Shown here one piece after another: positions 19,097 through 27,914 of a stretch of 64,000 bases of DNA. The number at the start of each line of letters is the position of its first letter. Within the stretch, counting starts at the first letter, position 1. Both the position numbers and the translations under genes were made by a program. The notes under the pieces are model-generated. The model saw nothing but the letters and a program-made list of their open reading frames with translations, was not told the origin of the DNA and did not search any database. Source of the DNA: Sporosarcina gallistercoris (lineage in GTDB: Bacteria > Bacillota > Bacilli > Bacillales_A > Planococcaceae); contig NZ_JACSQY010000001.1 in NCBI RefSeq assembly GCF_014836415.1, positions 62,001 through 126,000 on the forward strand, in the 5' to 3' direction.

Positions 19097-19105
19097 GCCG
19101 TTTTC

Positions 19106-19975
19106 TTAAATATATTTACTGCACATCAATTGAGCACTTTGTAAGGTGTTTTTCAGCAACATGGTGACAGTCATCGGTCCGACTCCGCCAGGGACAGGGG
19201 TGAGTGCGCCTGCTTTTTCTTTCACACTCGCGAAATCGACATCCCCACATAGTTTTCCATTTTCATCCCGATTCATGCCTACGTCTATCACGGTTGCACC
19301 TTCTTTAATATGCTCTGCCGTAATGTATTTAGCTTGCCCAATCGCGACAATCAGGATATCCGCTTGACGGGTGAAAGCTTCCAAGTTTTCTGTTTTGGAA
19401 TGGCAATAGGTCACCGTTGCATCTTTTTGAAGAAGCAATTGCCCCATCGGTTTGCCTACGATATTGCTGCGCCCTACGATAACTGCATGCTTTCCTGATA
19501 TTTCAGTACCCGTATGCTTAAGTAACTCCAAAATACCGGCAGGAGTGCATGAAACATAGGATGTTTGTCCAATAATCATCTTCCCGACGTTTTCCGGATG
19601 AAAACCATCCACATCTTTTTTAGGTGAGATGGCTCGGATCACTTTGCTTTCATCGATATGAGGCGGTAATGGCAATTGGACAAGAATGCCGTGAATGGTA
19701 GGGTCGTTGTTCAACCTGTCCACAGTTTCCAGTACGTCTTTCTGACTCACACTGATCGGCAACTCGATCAGTTCAGACTTCATGCCAACTGCTGTACTCG
19801 ATTTTTCCTTATTTTTCACATATGTACGAGATGCTTGGTCTTCACCTACGAGGACAACAGCAAGACCTGGACGACATCCTCTCTCGATGAGTCGTTCCAC
19901 GTCCCTTTTAATCTCTTCACGAATCTTTGCACCGATTGCTTTTCCATCTATGAGTACACTTGGCAAATCCGTCAC
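19106..19975 (-). CDS. folD: Methylenetetrahydrofolate dehydrogenase / methenyltetrahydrofolate cyclohydrolase
   Basis: 289-residue bifunctional enzyme interconverting 5,10-methylene-THF and 10-formyl-THF with [17 protein letters not shown] holds the catalytic Lys, [14 protein letters not shown] and [16 protein letters not shown] are the FolD signatures, and [17 protein letters not shown] binds the cofactor. The GTG start overlaps the nusB stop (GTGA) but is only a few bases from AAAGGA; a TTG three codons later ([10 protein letters not shown]) is a fair alternative. Provides one-carbon units also generated by the glycine cleavage operon in this window. Confidence 0.96.
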   Translation of the reverse strand: MTDLPSVLIDGKAIGAKIREEIKRDVERLIERGCRPGLAVVLVGEDQASRTYVKNKEKSSTAVGMKSELIELPISVSQKDVLETVDRLNNDPTIHGILVQLPLPPHIDESKVIRAISPKKDVDGFHPENVGKMIIGQTSYVSCTPAGILELLKHTGTEISGKHAVIVGRSNIVGKPMGQLLLQKDATVTYCHSKTENLEAFTRQADILIVAIGQAKYITAEHIKEGATVIDVGMNRDENGKLCGDVDFASVKEKAGALTPVPGGVGPMTVTMLLKNTLQSAQLMCSKYI

Positions 19976-20358
19976 ATCCTTTGTTGTTCAAATTTCGACA
20001 GTACACCATTCACAAATCGTCCTGATTTTTCGTCTCCAAATGTTTTACAAAGTTCGATGGCTTCGTTCACTGCAACTTTGTGAGGAACGTCTTCGTTATA
20101 CAGTAACTCAAATACTGCAAGTCGAAGAACAGTCCGCTCAATCTTCGGAAGTCTGTCCAATGACCAGTTTTCCAGTTTTTCAATGAGTATTTTGTCAATC
20201 GCTTCCTGCTTTTCACGCGTCCCTTTTACAAGCATTTCGTAAAAAGAATCGATCGGTCCTTCAGTAATATAGCTAATTGCCTCTTCTACAGGCAGGGTCG
20301 TTCCATCAAGCTGGAAAAGGGTCTGGACCGCTTTTTCTCTCGCTTCTCTTCGTTTCAT
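19972..20358 (-). CDS. nusB: Transcription antitermination factor NusB
   Basis: 128 residues, typical length. All-helical NusB fold with [17 protein letters not shown] at the start and [51 protein letters not shown]. With NusE (S10) it binds boxA of rRNA leaders. ATG chosen at MKRREAREK, nine bases after AAGGAG; the longer frame lacks a site. Followed by folD with a 4-nt overlap. Confidence 0.96.
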   Translation of the reverse strand: MKRREAREKAVQTLFQLDGTTLPVEEAISYITEGPIDSFYEMLVKGTREKQEAIDKILIEKLENWSLDRLPKIERTVLRLAVFELLYNEDVPHKVAVNEAIELCKTFGDEKSGRFVNGVLSKFEQQRM

Positions 20359-20436
20359 ACAATTTGTCTCCTTCGTCACTGGTTCGTTTAGGCTTTATCA
20401 TAGCACAAATGCTGTATGAAGATACAGTCACAACAG

Positions 20437-20464
20437 GCAAAAGCATCATCCGAAGATGATGCTT
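20437..20464 (-). terminator. Candidate terminator between yqhY and nusB
   Basis: Reverse-strand AAGCATCATC-TTCG-GATGATGCTT is a perfect 10-bp stem with a stable UUCG tetraloop, followed by TTTTGCC. The short T run suggests partial read-through into nusB. Confidence 0.65.
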
Positions 20465-20468
20465 TTCG

Positions 20469-20867
20469 TCATTCTGTCACTGAAGTCATTTCAGAACGGA
20501 TTCCAGTTACGTGAACATTGACTTCCCCTGTTTCAATTGAAGTCATATGATAAACAGCTTCTTTGATCTTTTTTTGAACATTTGCAGCTACTTGTGGAAT
20601 AAGTTGGCCATCTTCCGCTATACAAAAGACGTCAATAATGAGTTTGTTGTCTACCCATTCGGTTTTTACTCCCTTACCATGCATCACTTTTCCCAGTCGC
20701 TCTGCAACACCGGTTGCAAAGTTCCCTGAAGTCATCGCAATTCCTTGAACTTCAGAAGTTGCGATTCCAATAATCACTTCCAAAACTTCAGGAGCGAGCT
20801 CAATCTTGCCAAGACTCTCTCCCGCAGAGGAGTTTGCTTTAATAAACGAATTCGCTTTTTCAGCCAT
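20469..20867 (-). CDS. yqhY: Asp23/Gls24 family protein YqhY
   Basis: 132 residues of the Asp23/Gls24 (DUF322) family, with GKIELAPEVLEVIIGIATSEVQGIAMTSG and the LIIDVFCIAEDGQLIPQVAANVQKKIKEAV core. In B. subtilis YqhY is encoded just after accBC and its loss disturbs acetyl-CoA carboxylase activity; the same arrangement is seen here, 18 bp after accC. ATG start with AAGGAGG. No membrane segment visible. Confidence 0.93.
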   Translation of the reverse strand: MAEKANSFIKANSSAGESLGKIELAPEVLEVIIGIATSEVQGIAMTSGNFATGVAERLGKVMHGKGVKTEWVDNKLIIDVFCIAEDGQLIPQVAANVQKKIKEAVYHMTSIETGEVNVHVTGIRSEMTSVTE

Positions 20868-20885
20868 ATCCGCGCGCCTCCTTCC

Positions 20886-22238
20886 TTAGTTTGAATTCAT
20901 GACATCGTATTTTTCCAGAAACTTCGTGTCGAAATCCCCTGATTTAAATACATCATGTTTCATTAGATTGTAGTGGAAAGGAATTGTTGTCTTAACCCCT
21001 TCCACTACAAATTCATCGAGTGCACGTTTCATACGGGCTACTGCTTCTTCACGCGTATCCGCATGAACAATCAGTTTAGCCACCATCGAGTCATAAAACG
21101 GCGGGATTTTATATCCGGGATAGACGGCTGAGTCGACACGGACTCCATTACCGCCTGGCGGAAGATACATGTCAACCGTACCTGGTGATGGCATGAAGTT
21201 TTTCTCGGGATTTTCTGCGTTGATGCGGCATTCGATTGACCAGCCATTGATTTTGATGTCTTTTTGTTTAAAAGGCAGTTTTTCACCAGCTGCAACTTTC
21301 AACTGCTGCTGAATCAGGTCAATCCCTGTAATCATTTCAGTTACCGGATGTTCTACTTGGATTCTTGTATTCATCTCCATGAAATAGAATTTCTTGTTAA
21401 TATGATCGAAGATGAATTCAACCGTGCCTGCACCTCTGTAATTTACGGCTTCAGCAGCTTTCACAGCCGCTTGTCCCATCTCTTTGCGCAACTCTGGAGT
21501 CAGTGCCGGAGATGGCGCTTCCTCCACTAATTTCTGCATACGGCGCTGAATGGAGCAATCGCGTTCACCAAGGTGAACTGTGTTGCCATGCTTGTCCGCC
21601 AATACTTGGATTTCAACGTGACGGAACACTTCGATGAACTTTTCTAGATAGACGCCAGGATTCCCAAATGCAGCCGCAGCCTCTTTTTGAGTAACCTTAA
21701 TCCCTTTCTTGAGTTCCTCCGGATCACGTGCTACGCGAATCCCTTTACCTCCGCCGCCAGCAGTTGCTTTAATAATGACCGGATATCCGATTTCCTGTGC
21801 GACCGTAAGCGCTTCCTCTTCATCCGCAACGAGACCATCAGATCCAGGTACAATCGGAACCCCAGCTAGACGCATCGTTTCACGCGCGACGTCTTTCGTC
21901 CCCATGCGTGCAATCGCATCAGAAGTAGGGCCGACAAATTCAATGTTCACTTCTTCACACATTTCAGCAAAGCTTGCGTTTTCTGCAAGGAACCCATATC
22001 CTGGATGGATTCCATCGCAATCCGTCATCTTTGCGACACTTATGATATTTGAAAAGTTCAGGTAACTGTCCTTTGAAAGTTTGGGTCCGATGCAAAATGC
22101 TTCATCGGCAATTTTGACATGCAATGCATCGCGATCGGCTTCGGAATATACAGCTACTGTCTCAAGACCGAGCTCTTTACACGCACGGATAATGCGTACG
22201 GCAATCTCGCCGCGATTTGCGATTAGAATTTTTTTCAT
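20886..22238 (-). CDS. accC: Acetyl-CoA carboxylase, biotin carboxylase subunit
   Basis: 450 residues, the normal length. ATP-grasp enzyme that carboxylates biotin on AccB using bicarbonate and [26 protein letters not shown] opens the biotin carboxylase N-domain; [14 protein letters not shown] is the ATP-binding glycine loop; [18 protein letters not shown] and the [20 protein letters not shown] signature hold the catalytic residues. The ATG at [10 protein letters not shown] is chosen, eight bases after AGGGGG. It lies 14 bp downstream of accB. Confidence 0.97.
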   Translation of the reverse strand: MKKILIANRGEIAVRIIRACKELGLETVAVYSEADRDALHVKIADEAFCIGPKLSKDSYLNFSNIISVAKMTDCDGIHPGYGFLAENASFAEMCEEVNIEFVGPTSDAIARMGTKDVARETMRLAGVPIVPGSDGLVADEEEALTVAQEIGYPVIIKATAGGGGKGIRVARDPEELKKGIKVTQKEAAAAFGNPGVYLEKFIEVFRHVEIQVLADKHGNTVHLGERDCSIQRRMQKLVEEAPSPALTPELRKEMGQAAVKAAEAVNYRGAGTVEFIFDHINKKFYFMEMNTRIQVEHPVTEMITGIDLIQQQLKVAAGEKLPFKQKDIKINGWSIECRINAENPEKNFMPSPGTVDMYLPPGGNGVRVDSAVYPGYKIPPFYDSMVAKLIVHADTREEAVARMKRALDEFVVEGVKTTIPFHYNLMKHDVFKSGDFDTKFLEKYDVMNSN

Positions 22239-22252
22239 CGTCCATTCCCCCT

Positions 22253-22780
22253 TCAATTTTCTTTTACAAGGAAAAGAGGCTGTCCATATTCAACGAGCTG
22301 TCCATCTTTAACAAGAATTTCAACAATCTCGCCAGCTACTTCAGCTTCAATTTCATTGAATAGCTTCATAGCTTCTACGATGCAAACAACATCTTCAGTT
22401 CCAACTTTTTGTCCAACTTGAACAAATGGAGCTGCTTCAGGCGATGAGGATTTATAGAACGTACCGACCATTGGAGATACGATACTTTTCAATGATGCAT
22501 CTGCAACGTTGTCTACAGGTGCAGGTTCTGCAATCGGGGCTGCCTCCTGTTTAGGCGGCGTCATTTTTTCAGGTGCTGCTTGCTGAACAACCTGTGCTCC
22601 TGAAGTGGAATCTTGAACATCCGGTACTGGCATTTGAACTTGGACCGGTGCCATAGTAGTTCCGCTTGCATTGCTCTTTACGATTTTAATTTTTGCTCCA
22701 TCCGCTTCGTACGAAAATTTGTCGATAGAAGACTGATCGATAAGTTTAATGATTTCTCTAATTTCTTGAATCTTTAACAT
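22253..22780 (-). CDS. accB: Biotin carboxyl carrier protein of acetyl-CoA carboxylase
   Basis: 175 residues: an N-terminal helical region ([21 protein letters not shown]), a Pro/Ala/Gln-rich flexible linker (about 45-95) and a biotinyl domain with the EAMKLFNEI motif, where Lys139 would carry biotin. It shuttles carboxybiotin from AccC to the AccDA transferase. Start chosen at MLKIQEI with TCAGGAGA upstream. First gene of the accB-accC-yqhY group; preceded by about 150 bp with the spoIIIAH terminator and a probable but unclear promoter. Confidence 0.96.
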   Translation of the reverse strand: MLKIQEIREIIKLIDQSSIDKFSYEADGAKIKIVKSNASGTTMAPVQVQMPVPDVQDSTSGAQVVQQAAPEKMTPPKQEAAPIAEPAPVDNVADASLKSIVSPMVGTFYKSSSPEAAPFVQVGQKVGTEDVVCIVEAMKLFNEIEAEVAGEIVEILVKDGQLVEYGQPLFLVKEN

Positions 22781-22896
22781 GAATGATTCTCCTGACTCCA
22801 TAAAGTTTTTTTACACCCTCACACTCTATAGTAGACGTTTTTAAAGGATTTTGAAATAGTTAACCCCCATTTCACTTCTAAAAAAACTGTAAATAG

Positions 22897-22922
22897 AAAA
22901 AAAGACCCGGATTTTGGGCCTT
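22897..22922 (-). terminator. Terminator of the spoIIIA operon
   Basis: Reverse-strand AAGGCCC and GGGTCTT pair (one G-T) around a 7-nt loop and run into TTTTTTT, directly after spoIIIAH. Confidence 0.75.
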
Positions 22923-22929
22923 TAACGGA

Positions 22930-23475
22930 TTACTGATTCCCTGTAAAATCGACTTGTACTTTTTTAGCATCATCCCAACTTGCTAGAACGTATTGGGTGA
23001 TTTCATCAGCCAATTTAGCAGAATGTCCTTCAGTTGAAAGAACAGTTACTTTCACTTCTCCGTTTTCCGTTCGGACAAAGGCTTCTGGATATCCGAGCGC
23101 CTTGATTTGTAATTCTAATAACGCTTCCGCGGAATCTCGTTTATTAAGCTCAGACATTTCTTCGAATGCTTCGTTTTTCTCTTCAGCTGTGTAGTCAGGG
23201 GATGTCATCTTAGCATTCAGTTGCTCTGATTGTTTGCTACGCGCTTCACGGACTTCCATCCTCATCTCTTCAAATAGATACGACGTTGCAAACACGGGCG
23301 TCTGCTTATCGGATGAACCCTTTTTCGGGACGTCAGCCGTTTCTGTCATATCACTTGAGAATATGGAGATTCCGTCGAATGGCATAGGTGCTTTCTCTTT
23401 AATATAGTAAATCGAGATGACAGCAACAAGACTCATTAGTGTTAAAAACCAAACTGTGCGTTTATTTGTTCTCAT
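22930..23475 (-). CDS. spoIIIAH: Stage III sporulation protein AH (SpoIIIAH)
   Basis: 181 residues with one N-terminal membrane segment (VWFLTLMSLVAVISIYYI, about 7-24) and a C-terminal ring-building YscJ/FliF-like domain. SpoIIIAH of the mother cell binds SpoIIQ across the intermembrane space and forms a channel ring required for sigma-G activity. Two adjacent ATG codons exist; the second is seven bases from the Shine-Dalgarno sequence and is used here (the first would start at 23478). Overlaps spoIIIAG by 14 nt and is the last gene of the operon. Confidence 0.93.
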   Translation of the reverse strand: MRTNKRTVWFLTLMSLVAVISIYYIKEKAPMPFDGISIFSSDMTETADVPKKGSSDKQTPVFATSYLFEEMRMEVREARSKQSEQLNAKMTSPDYTAEEKNEAFEEMSELNKRDSAEALLELQIKALGYPEAFVRTENGEVKVTVLSTEGHSAKLADEITQYVLASWDDAKKVQVDFTGNQ

Positions 23476-23938
23476 CATAGTTCCCCCTTTTGGTCATTTC
23501 CACGATAACAATTCGATGTTCTGGTACTTGAAGGACAGCAGACAATATCCTTGTGAGTTCAGATTTGAGACCCGGCTTTCCGGCTCCTTCCGCCACAACA
23601 AGTACACCCGTCGCTTCGTTTGTGTTGGAGTCCGCTGACTTTGTGAAATAATCAGTGAGCGGTGATTGTTCTTTTGCTCCCTTCGGAGGATGGAGGTATA
23701 TGGAAACCTCCCCTACTCCGTCAATCTTTTTCAATGCTGATTCAAGTGCTGCAGCTTCAGCGTTCCCCTCCTTTTCGGTAGACTTCCCGGACGTCGTTCC
23801 ATCTGAATTCCAGGGTGGATTGAGTAAGATGAATACGAGAACCGTGATTCCCATAAATAGGATCACTTGCATTTTCCCAGTCGGTTTTTGCATGACATCA
23901 CCATTCCATCTGTCTGTTTGGACCGGGGGCCTGTTCAT
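23462..23938 (-). CDS. spoIIIAG: Stage III sporulation protein AG (SpoIIIAG)
   Basis: Up to 158 residues, with a membrane segment (VILFMGITVLVFILL) and the SpoIIIAG ring domain (LESALKKIDGVGEVSIYLHPPK, LTDYFTK, GVLVVAEGAGKPGLKSELTRILSAVLQVPEHRIVIVEM). It forms the large ring of the feeding-tube channel. The first ATG (23938) has no visible Shine-Dalgarno sequence; the ATG at 23893, after a GGTGAT, would give 143 residues and is a realistic alternative. Shorter than the B. subtilis protein (about 229 residues), mostly before the ring domain. Confidence 0.9.
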   Translation of the reverse strand: MNRPPVQTDRWNGDVMQKPTGKMQVILFMGITVLVFILLNPPWNSDGTTSGKSTEKEGNAEAAALESALKKIDGVGEVSIYLHPPKGAKEQSPLTDYFTKSADSNTNEATGVLVVAEGAGKPGLKSELTRILSAVLQVPEHRIVIVEMTKRGNYDENK

Positions 23939-23970
23939 CTATGAAACAATGTATGCACGTTTTTCTCTTC

Positions 23971-24135
23971 CTATAACCTAAGAAAGGAAAAGATATTCAG
24001 CAACAGCCACATACCAGCAGCAAGTTTAGCCAACTGTCCAAATTCTTCTTTTCTGGTTTCTGGAAGCATCATAGACAGAACCCCGGAGAGAACCGAAATC
24101 AGGACAACACCGATTAGAAACTTGTCATTCCAAAT
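23971..24135 (-). pseudogene. spoIIIAF: spoIIIAF remnant or ATT-initiated mini-gene (membrane part only)
   Basis: The slot where spoIIIAF belongs holds an open frame of 54 codons without any ATG, GTG or TTG near its start. It encodes two hydrophobic stretches flanking MMLPETRKEEFGQLAKLAAG, matching the N-terminal membrane hairpin of SpoIIIAF (MLLPSSSMQKYAKM in B. subtilis), then stops; the roughly 150-residue soluble domain is missing. A good Shine-Dalgarno (AAGGGGG) points seven bases ahead to an ATG at 24126-24128 that is one base out of frame and stops after four codons. Options are a single-base deletion, a sequencing error, or use of the ATT codon. Confidence 0.55.
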
Positions 24136-24148
24136 CCCCCTTTTCCAG

Positions 24149-25051
24149 TCATCTCATTGAAAGTTTCACGAAAACGATAAAAAATAAAACTGTATAAACA
24201 AAAGCAAAAATCATGAGAAATGTAATCGCGCATAATACGAATAGAGAACGGCCTATATCATCCAATACATCTGAAAGCTCCGATGAAGTGAACGGTTCTA
24301 TAAGAGCTGCGCACCAACGATATAAAAACGCCAAGAGTAAGGTTTGCACAACAGGAAGGATGGCGATCCCCCACAACGTTACTAACAGCCATCCCCCCAC
24401 CATGAGTCCGGCACCAGAAGAATAACGACCAAGGGCACCCATGCTGTCCGTTACGAATGACCCGACGAACGGTATGTTCTGTCGAATCAATTCTTTCAGC
24501 GGTTCACTCGCTGCCTCTGAAATCCCCCAAGAAACCGCGCCTCCTGCTGTGATGAAGATTGAATAGGCAGCCACGATGGAAGACACAACCGCTAATAATG
24601 TTGTCCGCAGCATGTCCGAAAGCTTTGAATACGATATAAGAGGATTTAAACGAGTTACGATATCGAATAGCAAAGCAGTGGTGACTAAAGGCAACAACAA
24701 TCTGTCCGCAAAAAACACAGCGCCATTTGCAAACAATAGTAAAGCAGGTTGGAAGTTGAGCAAGCTTAGTGCATTACCTGAAATCGCCATTCCCGCAGTC
24801 AGAATCGGGTAGCTCGTAACAAATAACATAGCGATTGACTTCATGAGTTTTTGGATCAGTAAGAGCTGCTCAAACGCAGGCCGTAACACGACAAGAACAA
24901 TCACAATGTAAAGCAATTGCTTCGTCCAGTCCGAGAATGAGGGGAAAAGATAGTTCAATACAGTTGCCATTAGCGCAATGATAATTACGACTATGAAGCT
25001 ATATAGCAGGCCACTTATGAGTGAGTGCAGAAAATCGAGTATGGTGATCAT
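24149..25051 (-). CDS. spoIIIAE: Stage III sporulation protein AE (SpoIIIAE), short form
   Basis: 300 residues, a polytopic membrane protein with about seven to eight hydrophobic segments and the conserved PFVGSFVTDSMGALGRYSSGAGLMVGG region typical of SpoIIIAE, where B. subtilis has IPVLGRMFTDATDTVISAS. It resembles the membrane part of the B. subtilis protein (399 residues) but lacks the signal peptide and the roughly 95-residue extracytoplasmic N-terminal domain. The ATG at 25051 lies 8 nt after the spoIIIAD stop and directly after GGGGG, so it may rely on translational coupling. Probably a component of the mother-cell side of the channel. Confidence 0.85.
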   Translation of the reverse strand: MITILDFLHSLISGLLYSFIVVIIIALMATVLNYLFPSFSDWTKQLLYIVIVLVVLRPAFEQLLLIQKLMKSIAMLFVTSYPILTAGMAISGNALSLLNFQPALLLFANGAVFFADRLLLPLVTTALLFDIVTRLNPLISYSKLSDMLRTTLLAVVSSIVAAYSIFITAGGAVSWGISEAASEPLKELIRQNIPFVGSFVTDSMGALGRYSSGAGLMVGGWLLVTLWGIAILPVVQTLLLAFLYRWCAALIEPFTSSELSDVLDDIGRSLFVLCAITFLMIFAFVYTVLFFIVFVKLSMR

Positions 25052-25058
25052 CCCCCAT

Positions 25059-25436
25059 TCACGGCGTAATAAGCGCAGTGAGTGTCTGTATGAGATTGAC
25101 AAGCTCAGGCAGCCAGAAGGACAGGATGGCAATTTTGACTACAAATTGAGCTAAATTTGCAAACGACGGATATCCGGATTCAGACAAATGTTGCGTAATC
25201 GATTCAGAAATAAAAAACAAGAACGCGCTAATTAACAGAAGTCGCCCATATGGCTCGGGGACGCCATGAAAAATATCACTCAACTTTTTAATGAAAGGAA
25301 TCAGAACGGTCATCATGACGTACGCAAGAACGAAAAGAAATAAGGCACTATACAAGATCGGATGTAACTGCGGGACAGCATAACGGATAATGAGCAGCAA
25401 TAGGAAAACGGCCAATAATTGAAAAAGGAGCGCCAT
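25059..25436 (-). CDS. spoIIIAD: Stage III sporulation protein AD (SpoIIIAD)
   Basis: 125 residues with three to four membrane segments. Divergent from B. subtilis SpoIIIAD but similar in length, topology and position between spoIIIAC and spoIIIAE. The start is the ATG overlapping the spoIIIAC stop (TAATG); a frame seven codons longer (MAFFGDV) is also open. Assignment rests partly on operon context. Confidence 0.8.
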   Translation of the reverse strand: MALLFQLLAVFLLLLIIRYAVPQLHPILYSALFLFVLAYVMMTVLIPFIKKLSDIFHGVPEPYGRLLLISAFLFFISESITQHLSESGYPSFANLAQFVVKIAILSFWLPELVNLIQTLTALITP

Positions 25437-25645
25437 TACATCGCCAAAGAAAGCCATTGGAAGAACTCGGAAATCTCAGTGAAAAAAATCTTTAAAAAAC
25501 GGATCATTTCGACTGCGATGTACAAATACGCAATGAAAAATAAGAAAAAAGAGAATTCTTTCTTACCTGTCTGTTCGAAGAAAATATGCAAACAACCGAT
25601 AACCAGTCCAATGCCGGCAATTCGCAGTAAGTCATTCAATTCCAT
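25436..25645 (-). CDS. spoIIIAC: Stage III sporulation protein AC (SpoIIIAC)
   Basis: 69 residues (68 in B. subtilis) with two membrane segments; starts MELNDLLRIAGIGLVIG, close to the SpoIIIAC consensus. ATG with GGAGGAGG upstream. It is the first gene of this operon: efp and its terminator lie directly upstream, so the ATPase gene spoIIIAA and spoIIIAB, which precede spoIIIAC in B. subtilis, are missing here. Confidence 0.88.
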   Translation of the reverse strand: MELNDLLRIAGIGLVIGCLHIFFEQTGKKEFSFFLFFIAYLYIAVEMIRFLKIFFTEISEFFQWLSLAM

Positions 25646-25667
25646 CCGGCGATCCTCCTCCTGTTTC

Positions 25668-25696
25668 ACTATACGCAAGTGCTTCAGACAATATGA
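25668..25696 (-). promoter_or_regulatory. Candidate sigma-E promoter of the spoIIIAC-AH operon
   Basis: Reverse-strand TCATATT (25690-25696) and CGTATAGT (25668-25675) are 14 bp apart, resembling the sigma-E consensus KMATATT-N14-CATACAHT (full match at -35, five of eight at -10). It begins right after the efp terminator and lies about 25 bp upstream of the spoIIIAC start. Confidence 0.6.
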
Positions 25697-25733
25697 AAAA
25701 CGCTTGCCTATTCTGTGCGAATAGGCAAGCGTT
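25695..25733 (-). terminator. efp terminator
   Basis: Perfect 15-bp stem AACGCTTGCCTATTC/GAATAGGCAAGCGTT with a 5-nt loop, followed on the reverse strand by a T run. Confidence 0.93.
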
Positions 25734-25771
25734 CAGTTGGTCACTGTTATTGAATTTCAACACTTGAGGGA

Positions 25772-26329
25772 TTATGCGCGTGACACATATTCCCCTTCTT
25801 CAGTATTGATGATGAGTTTGTCACCGATGTTAATGAAAAATGGCACTTGTACAGTAAGACCTGTTTCAAGTTTTGCTGGTTTTGATCCGCCACTCGCAGT
25901 GTCACCTTTAATACCTGGTTCAGTTTCTGCTACTTCCAGAACAACCGTTGACGGCACCTCAACACCAAGAACTTCTTCTTTGTATTGAATCACGTGCACT
26001 TCCATATTTTCTTTCAAGTAGTTCAATTCTTCTTCAATCTGCTTTGTAGGCAGTTCGATTTGTTCGAAACTTTCATTGTCCATGAAGACATGATCGTCTC
26101 CATTAGCGTATAGATACTGCATGCGTTTGTTATCAATTTGAGCTTTCGCTACTTTCTCTCCAGCACGGAAAGTCTTTTCGTTCACGTTACCTGAACGCAA
26201 GTTACGCAATTTCGACCGCACAAATGCCGCACCTTTACCCGGTTTAACGTGTTGGAATTCCATTACGCGCCAAATGTCGCCGTCCACTTCAATTGTCAAA
26301 CCTGTTTTAAAATCGTTTACTGAAATCAT
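25772..26329 (-). CDS. efp: Translation elongation factor P
   Basis: 185 residues, the normal EF-P length, with KOW-like domain I and two OB domains. The tip loop [11 protein letters not shown] carries Lys32, the residue modified in several bacteria; the C-terminal [17 protein letters not shown] is typical. EF-P rescues ribosomes stalled on polyproline. ATG start 20 bp after yqhT. Ends at a strong terminator. Confidence 0.98.
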   Translation of the reverse strand: MISVNDFKTGLTIEVDGDIWRVMEFQHVKPGKGAAFVRSKLRNLRSGNVNEKTFRAGEKVAKAQIDNKRMQYLYANGDDHVFMDNESFEQIELPTKQIEEELNYLKENMEVHVIQYKEEVLGVEVPSTVVLEVAETEPGIKGDTASGGSKPAKLETGLTVQVPFFINIGDKLIINTEEGEYVSRA

Positions 26330-26349
26330 TCCGTTTCCTCCAATAGCTC

Positions 26350-27417
26350 TTATAAAATTTGCAGTTCTTTTGTAGAGTGAGTCAACCGTTCACATCCATT
26401 TTCCGTAATTACGAGATCGTCTTCAATCCTTACGCCTCCGATGCCTGGCAAGTAGATACCTGGTTCAGCCGTAACTGTCATGTTCGGTTCGAGAACCGTT
26501 TCCGAACGGAAAGACAGCCCAGGAGCTTCATGGACTTCCAGACCGATCCCGTGACCTGTGGAATGACCGAACGCGTCTCCATACCCTTTTGAAGCAATGT
26601 AATCCCGTGCAATCGCATCTGCTTGGATACCGGTCATCCCTGGTTTAATGCCTTCTACTGCTAGTTTCTGTGCAGCAAGGGTAATCTCATAGATTTCCCG
26701 CATTTTTTCCGAAGGTTCACCGACAGCCACTGTTCGCGTTATGTCAGAGATGTATCCATTATACAACGCACCATAATCCAATGTCACGAGTTCTCCGGAT
26801 TGAATTTTTTTATCGGTCGCTACACCGTGTGGTAGTGCCCCGCGAACTCCAGAAGCGACAATTGTATCGAATGACGAGGAAGTGGCACCTTGTTTACGCA
26901 TGAAGAACTCCAATTCGTTCGATACTTCAAGTTCCGTCATGCCTGCTTTGATGAATCCACAAATGTGCGCGAACGCATCATCTGCTATTTTAGCTGCCTG
27001 CTTTAGCACATCCAACTCTTCAGGCGTCTTGATGATCCGTAGTTTTTCAACAAGACCCGAAGTCGGAATCAGTTCAGCTGTCACTTTACTTTTATACAGT
27101 TCGTACATACCGAATGTTAAATCTTCTTTTTCAAACCCTAGACGTTCTACCTTCATCTGAGCGACTTGTTGAGCAACCTCTTCAATAATTGTCTTTTCAT
27201 GCTGGACGATTCGGAATTCTTTAATCTGGTCCGCTGCCTGCTCCATATATCTAAAGTCGGTGATGAACACCGCATCGTCCTTAGATATGATTGCAACACC
27301 GGCAGTCCCAGTGAAGCCAGTCATATATCGGCGATTATAACCACTTGTCACTAATAATGCATCCAATTCTTTTTCTGCCAATAATTCTCTTAGTTTTGTA
27401 AGTTTCACTGTTCTCAT
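26350..27417 (-). CDS. yqhT: Xaa-Pro aminopeptidase (YqhT-like)
   Basis: 355-residue M24 metallopeptidase with a creatinase-like N-terminal domain (about 1-125) and a pita-bread catalytic domain. The metal ligands lie in [21 protein letters not shown] (two Asp), [12 protein letters not shown] (His), [21 protein letters not shown] (two Glu). It removes N-terminal residues before proline. Overlaps aroQ by 4 nt (ATGA) and precedes efp, the conserved aroQ-yqhT-efp order. Confidence 0.95.
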   Translation of the reverse strand: MRTVKLTKLRELLAEKELDALLVTSGYNRRYMTGFTGTAGVAIISKDDAVFITDFRYMEQAADQIKEFRIVQHEKTIIEEVAQQVAQMKVERLGFEKEDLTFGMYELYKSKVTAELIPTSGLVEKLRIIKTPEELDVLKQAAKIADDAFAHICGFIKAGMTELEVSNELEFFMRKQGATSSSFDTIVASGVRGALPHGVATDKKIQSGELVTLDYGALYNGYISDITRTVAVGEPSEKMREIYEITLAAQKLAVEGIKPGMTGIQADAIARDYIASKGYGDAFGHSTGHGIGLEVHEAPGLSFRSETVLEPNMTVTAEPGIYLPGIGGVRIEDDLVITENGCERLTHSTKELQIL

Positions 27418-27854
27418 TCCCTCTCCATTTTACGAATCAATGCAAGTGCGCCCAACTCATACCCATCGGTTCCTAATCCTGAAATCTGTCCGGCACATAC
27501 AGGAGCAAGCATAGAGTTCTGTCTGAATGACTCACGGTTATGTATATTCGAAATGTGCACTTCCACAACTGGAATGTGCACAGATGCAATGGCATCTCGA
27601 ATAGCAATGCTTGTATGTGTGTAGGCACCCGGATTGAAAACGATTCCATAGACGCCTTCATCTGCAGCTTGATGAATACGATCAATTAAAGCTCCTTCAT
27701 GGTTGGATTGAAAAGACGATAACCCGACATTATGGTTCATGCATAACTTACGGATACGATCCTCAATATCCTCAAGCGTTTCATGACCATAAACATCAGG
27801 TTCCCGTTTTCCTAATCGATTCAAATTCGGACCATTCAGCAGCAATAAATCCAT
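27414..27854 (-). CDS. aroQ: 3-dehydroquinate dehydratase, type II
   Basis: 146-residue type II enzyme of the shikimate pathway that forms 3-dehydroshikimate. LLNGPNLNRLGKREPDVYG holds the catalytic Arg and Tyr24, QSNHEGALIDRIH and NPGAYTHTSIAIRDAI the substrate site, and VEVHISNIHNRESFR the catalytic His. Start ATG with a modest AGGGG upstream. Shikimate kinase aroK is in the same window at 35 kb. Confidence 0.97.
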   Translation of the reverse strand: MDLLLLNGPNLNRLGKREPDVYGHETLEDIEDRIRKLCMNHNVGLSSFQSNHEGALIDRIHQAADEGVYGIVFNPGAYTHTSIAIRDAIASVHIPVVEVHISNIHNRESFRQNSMLAPVCAGQISGLGTDGYELGALALIRKMERE

Positions 27855-27914
27855 TGTCCATCAACCCCTAGCTATTTTCCTTTCTATTTTATCATAACAT
27901 TTAGACGAGGTAAC

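Noticed and set aside
24114-24128. Four-codon ATG frame with a good Shine-Dalgarno ahead of the spoIIIAF remnant
   Set aside because: Too short to be a gene; it is kept only as evidence for a possible frameshift. A programmed frameshift was considered, but the sequence lacks a convincing slippery heptamer.
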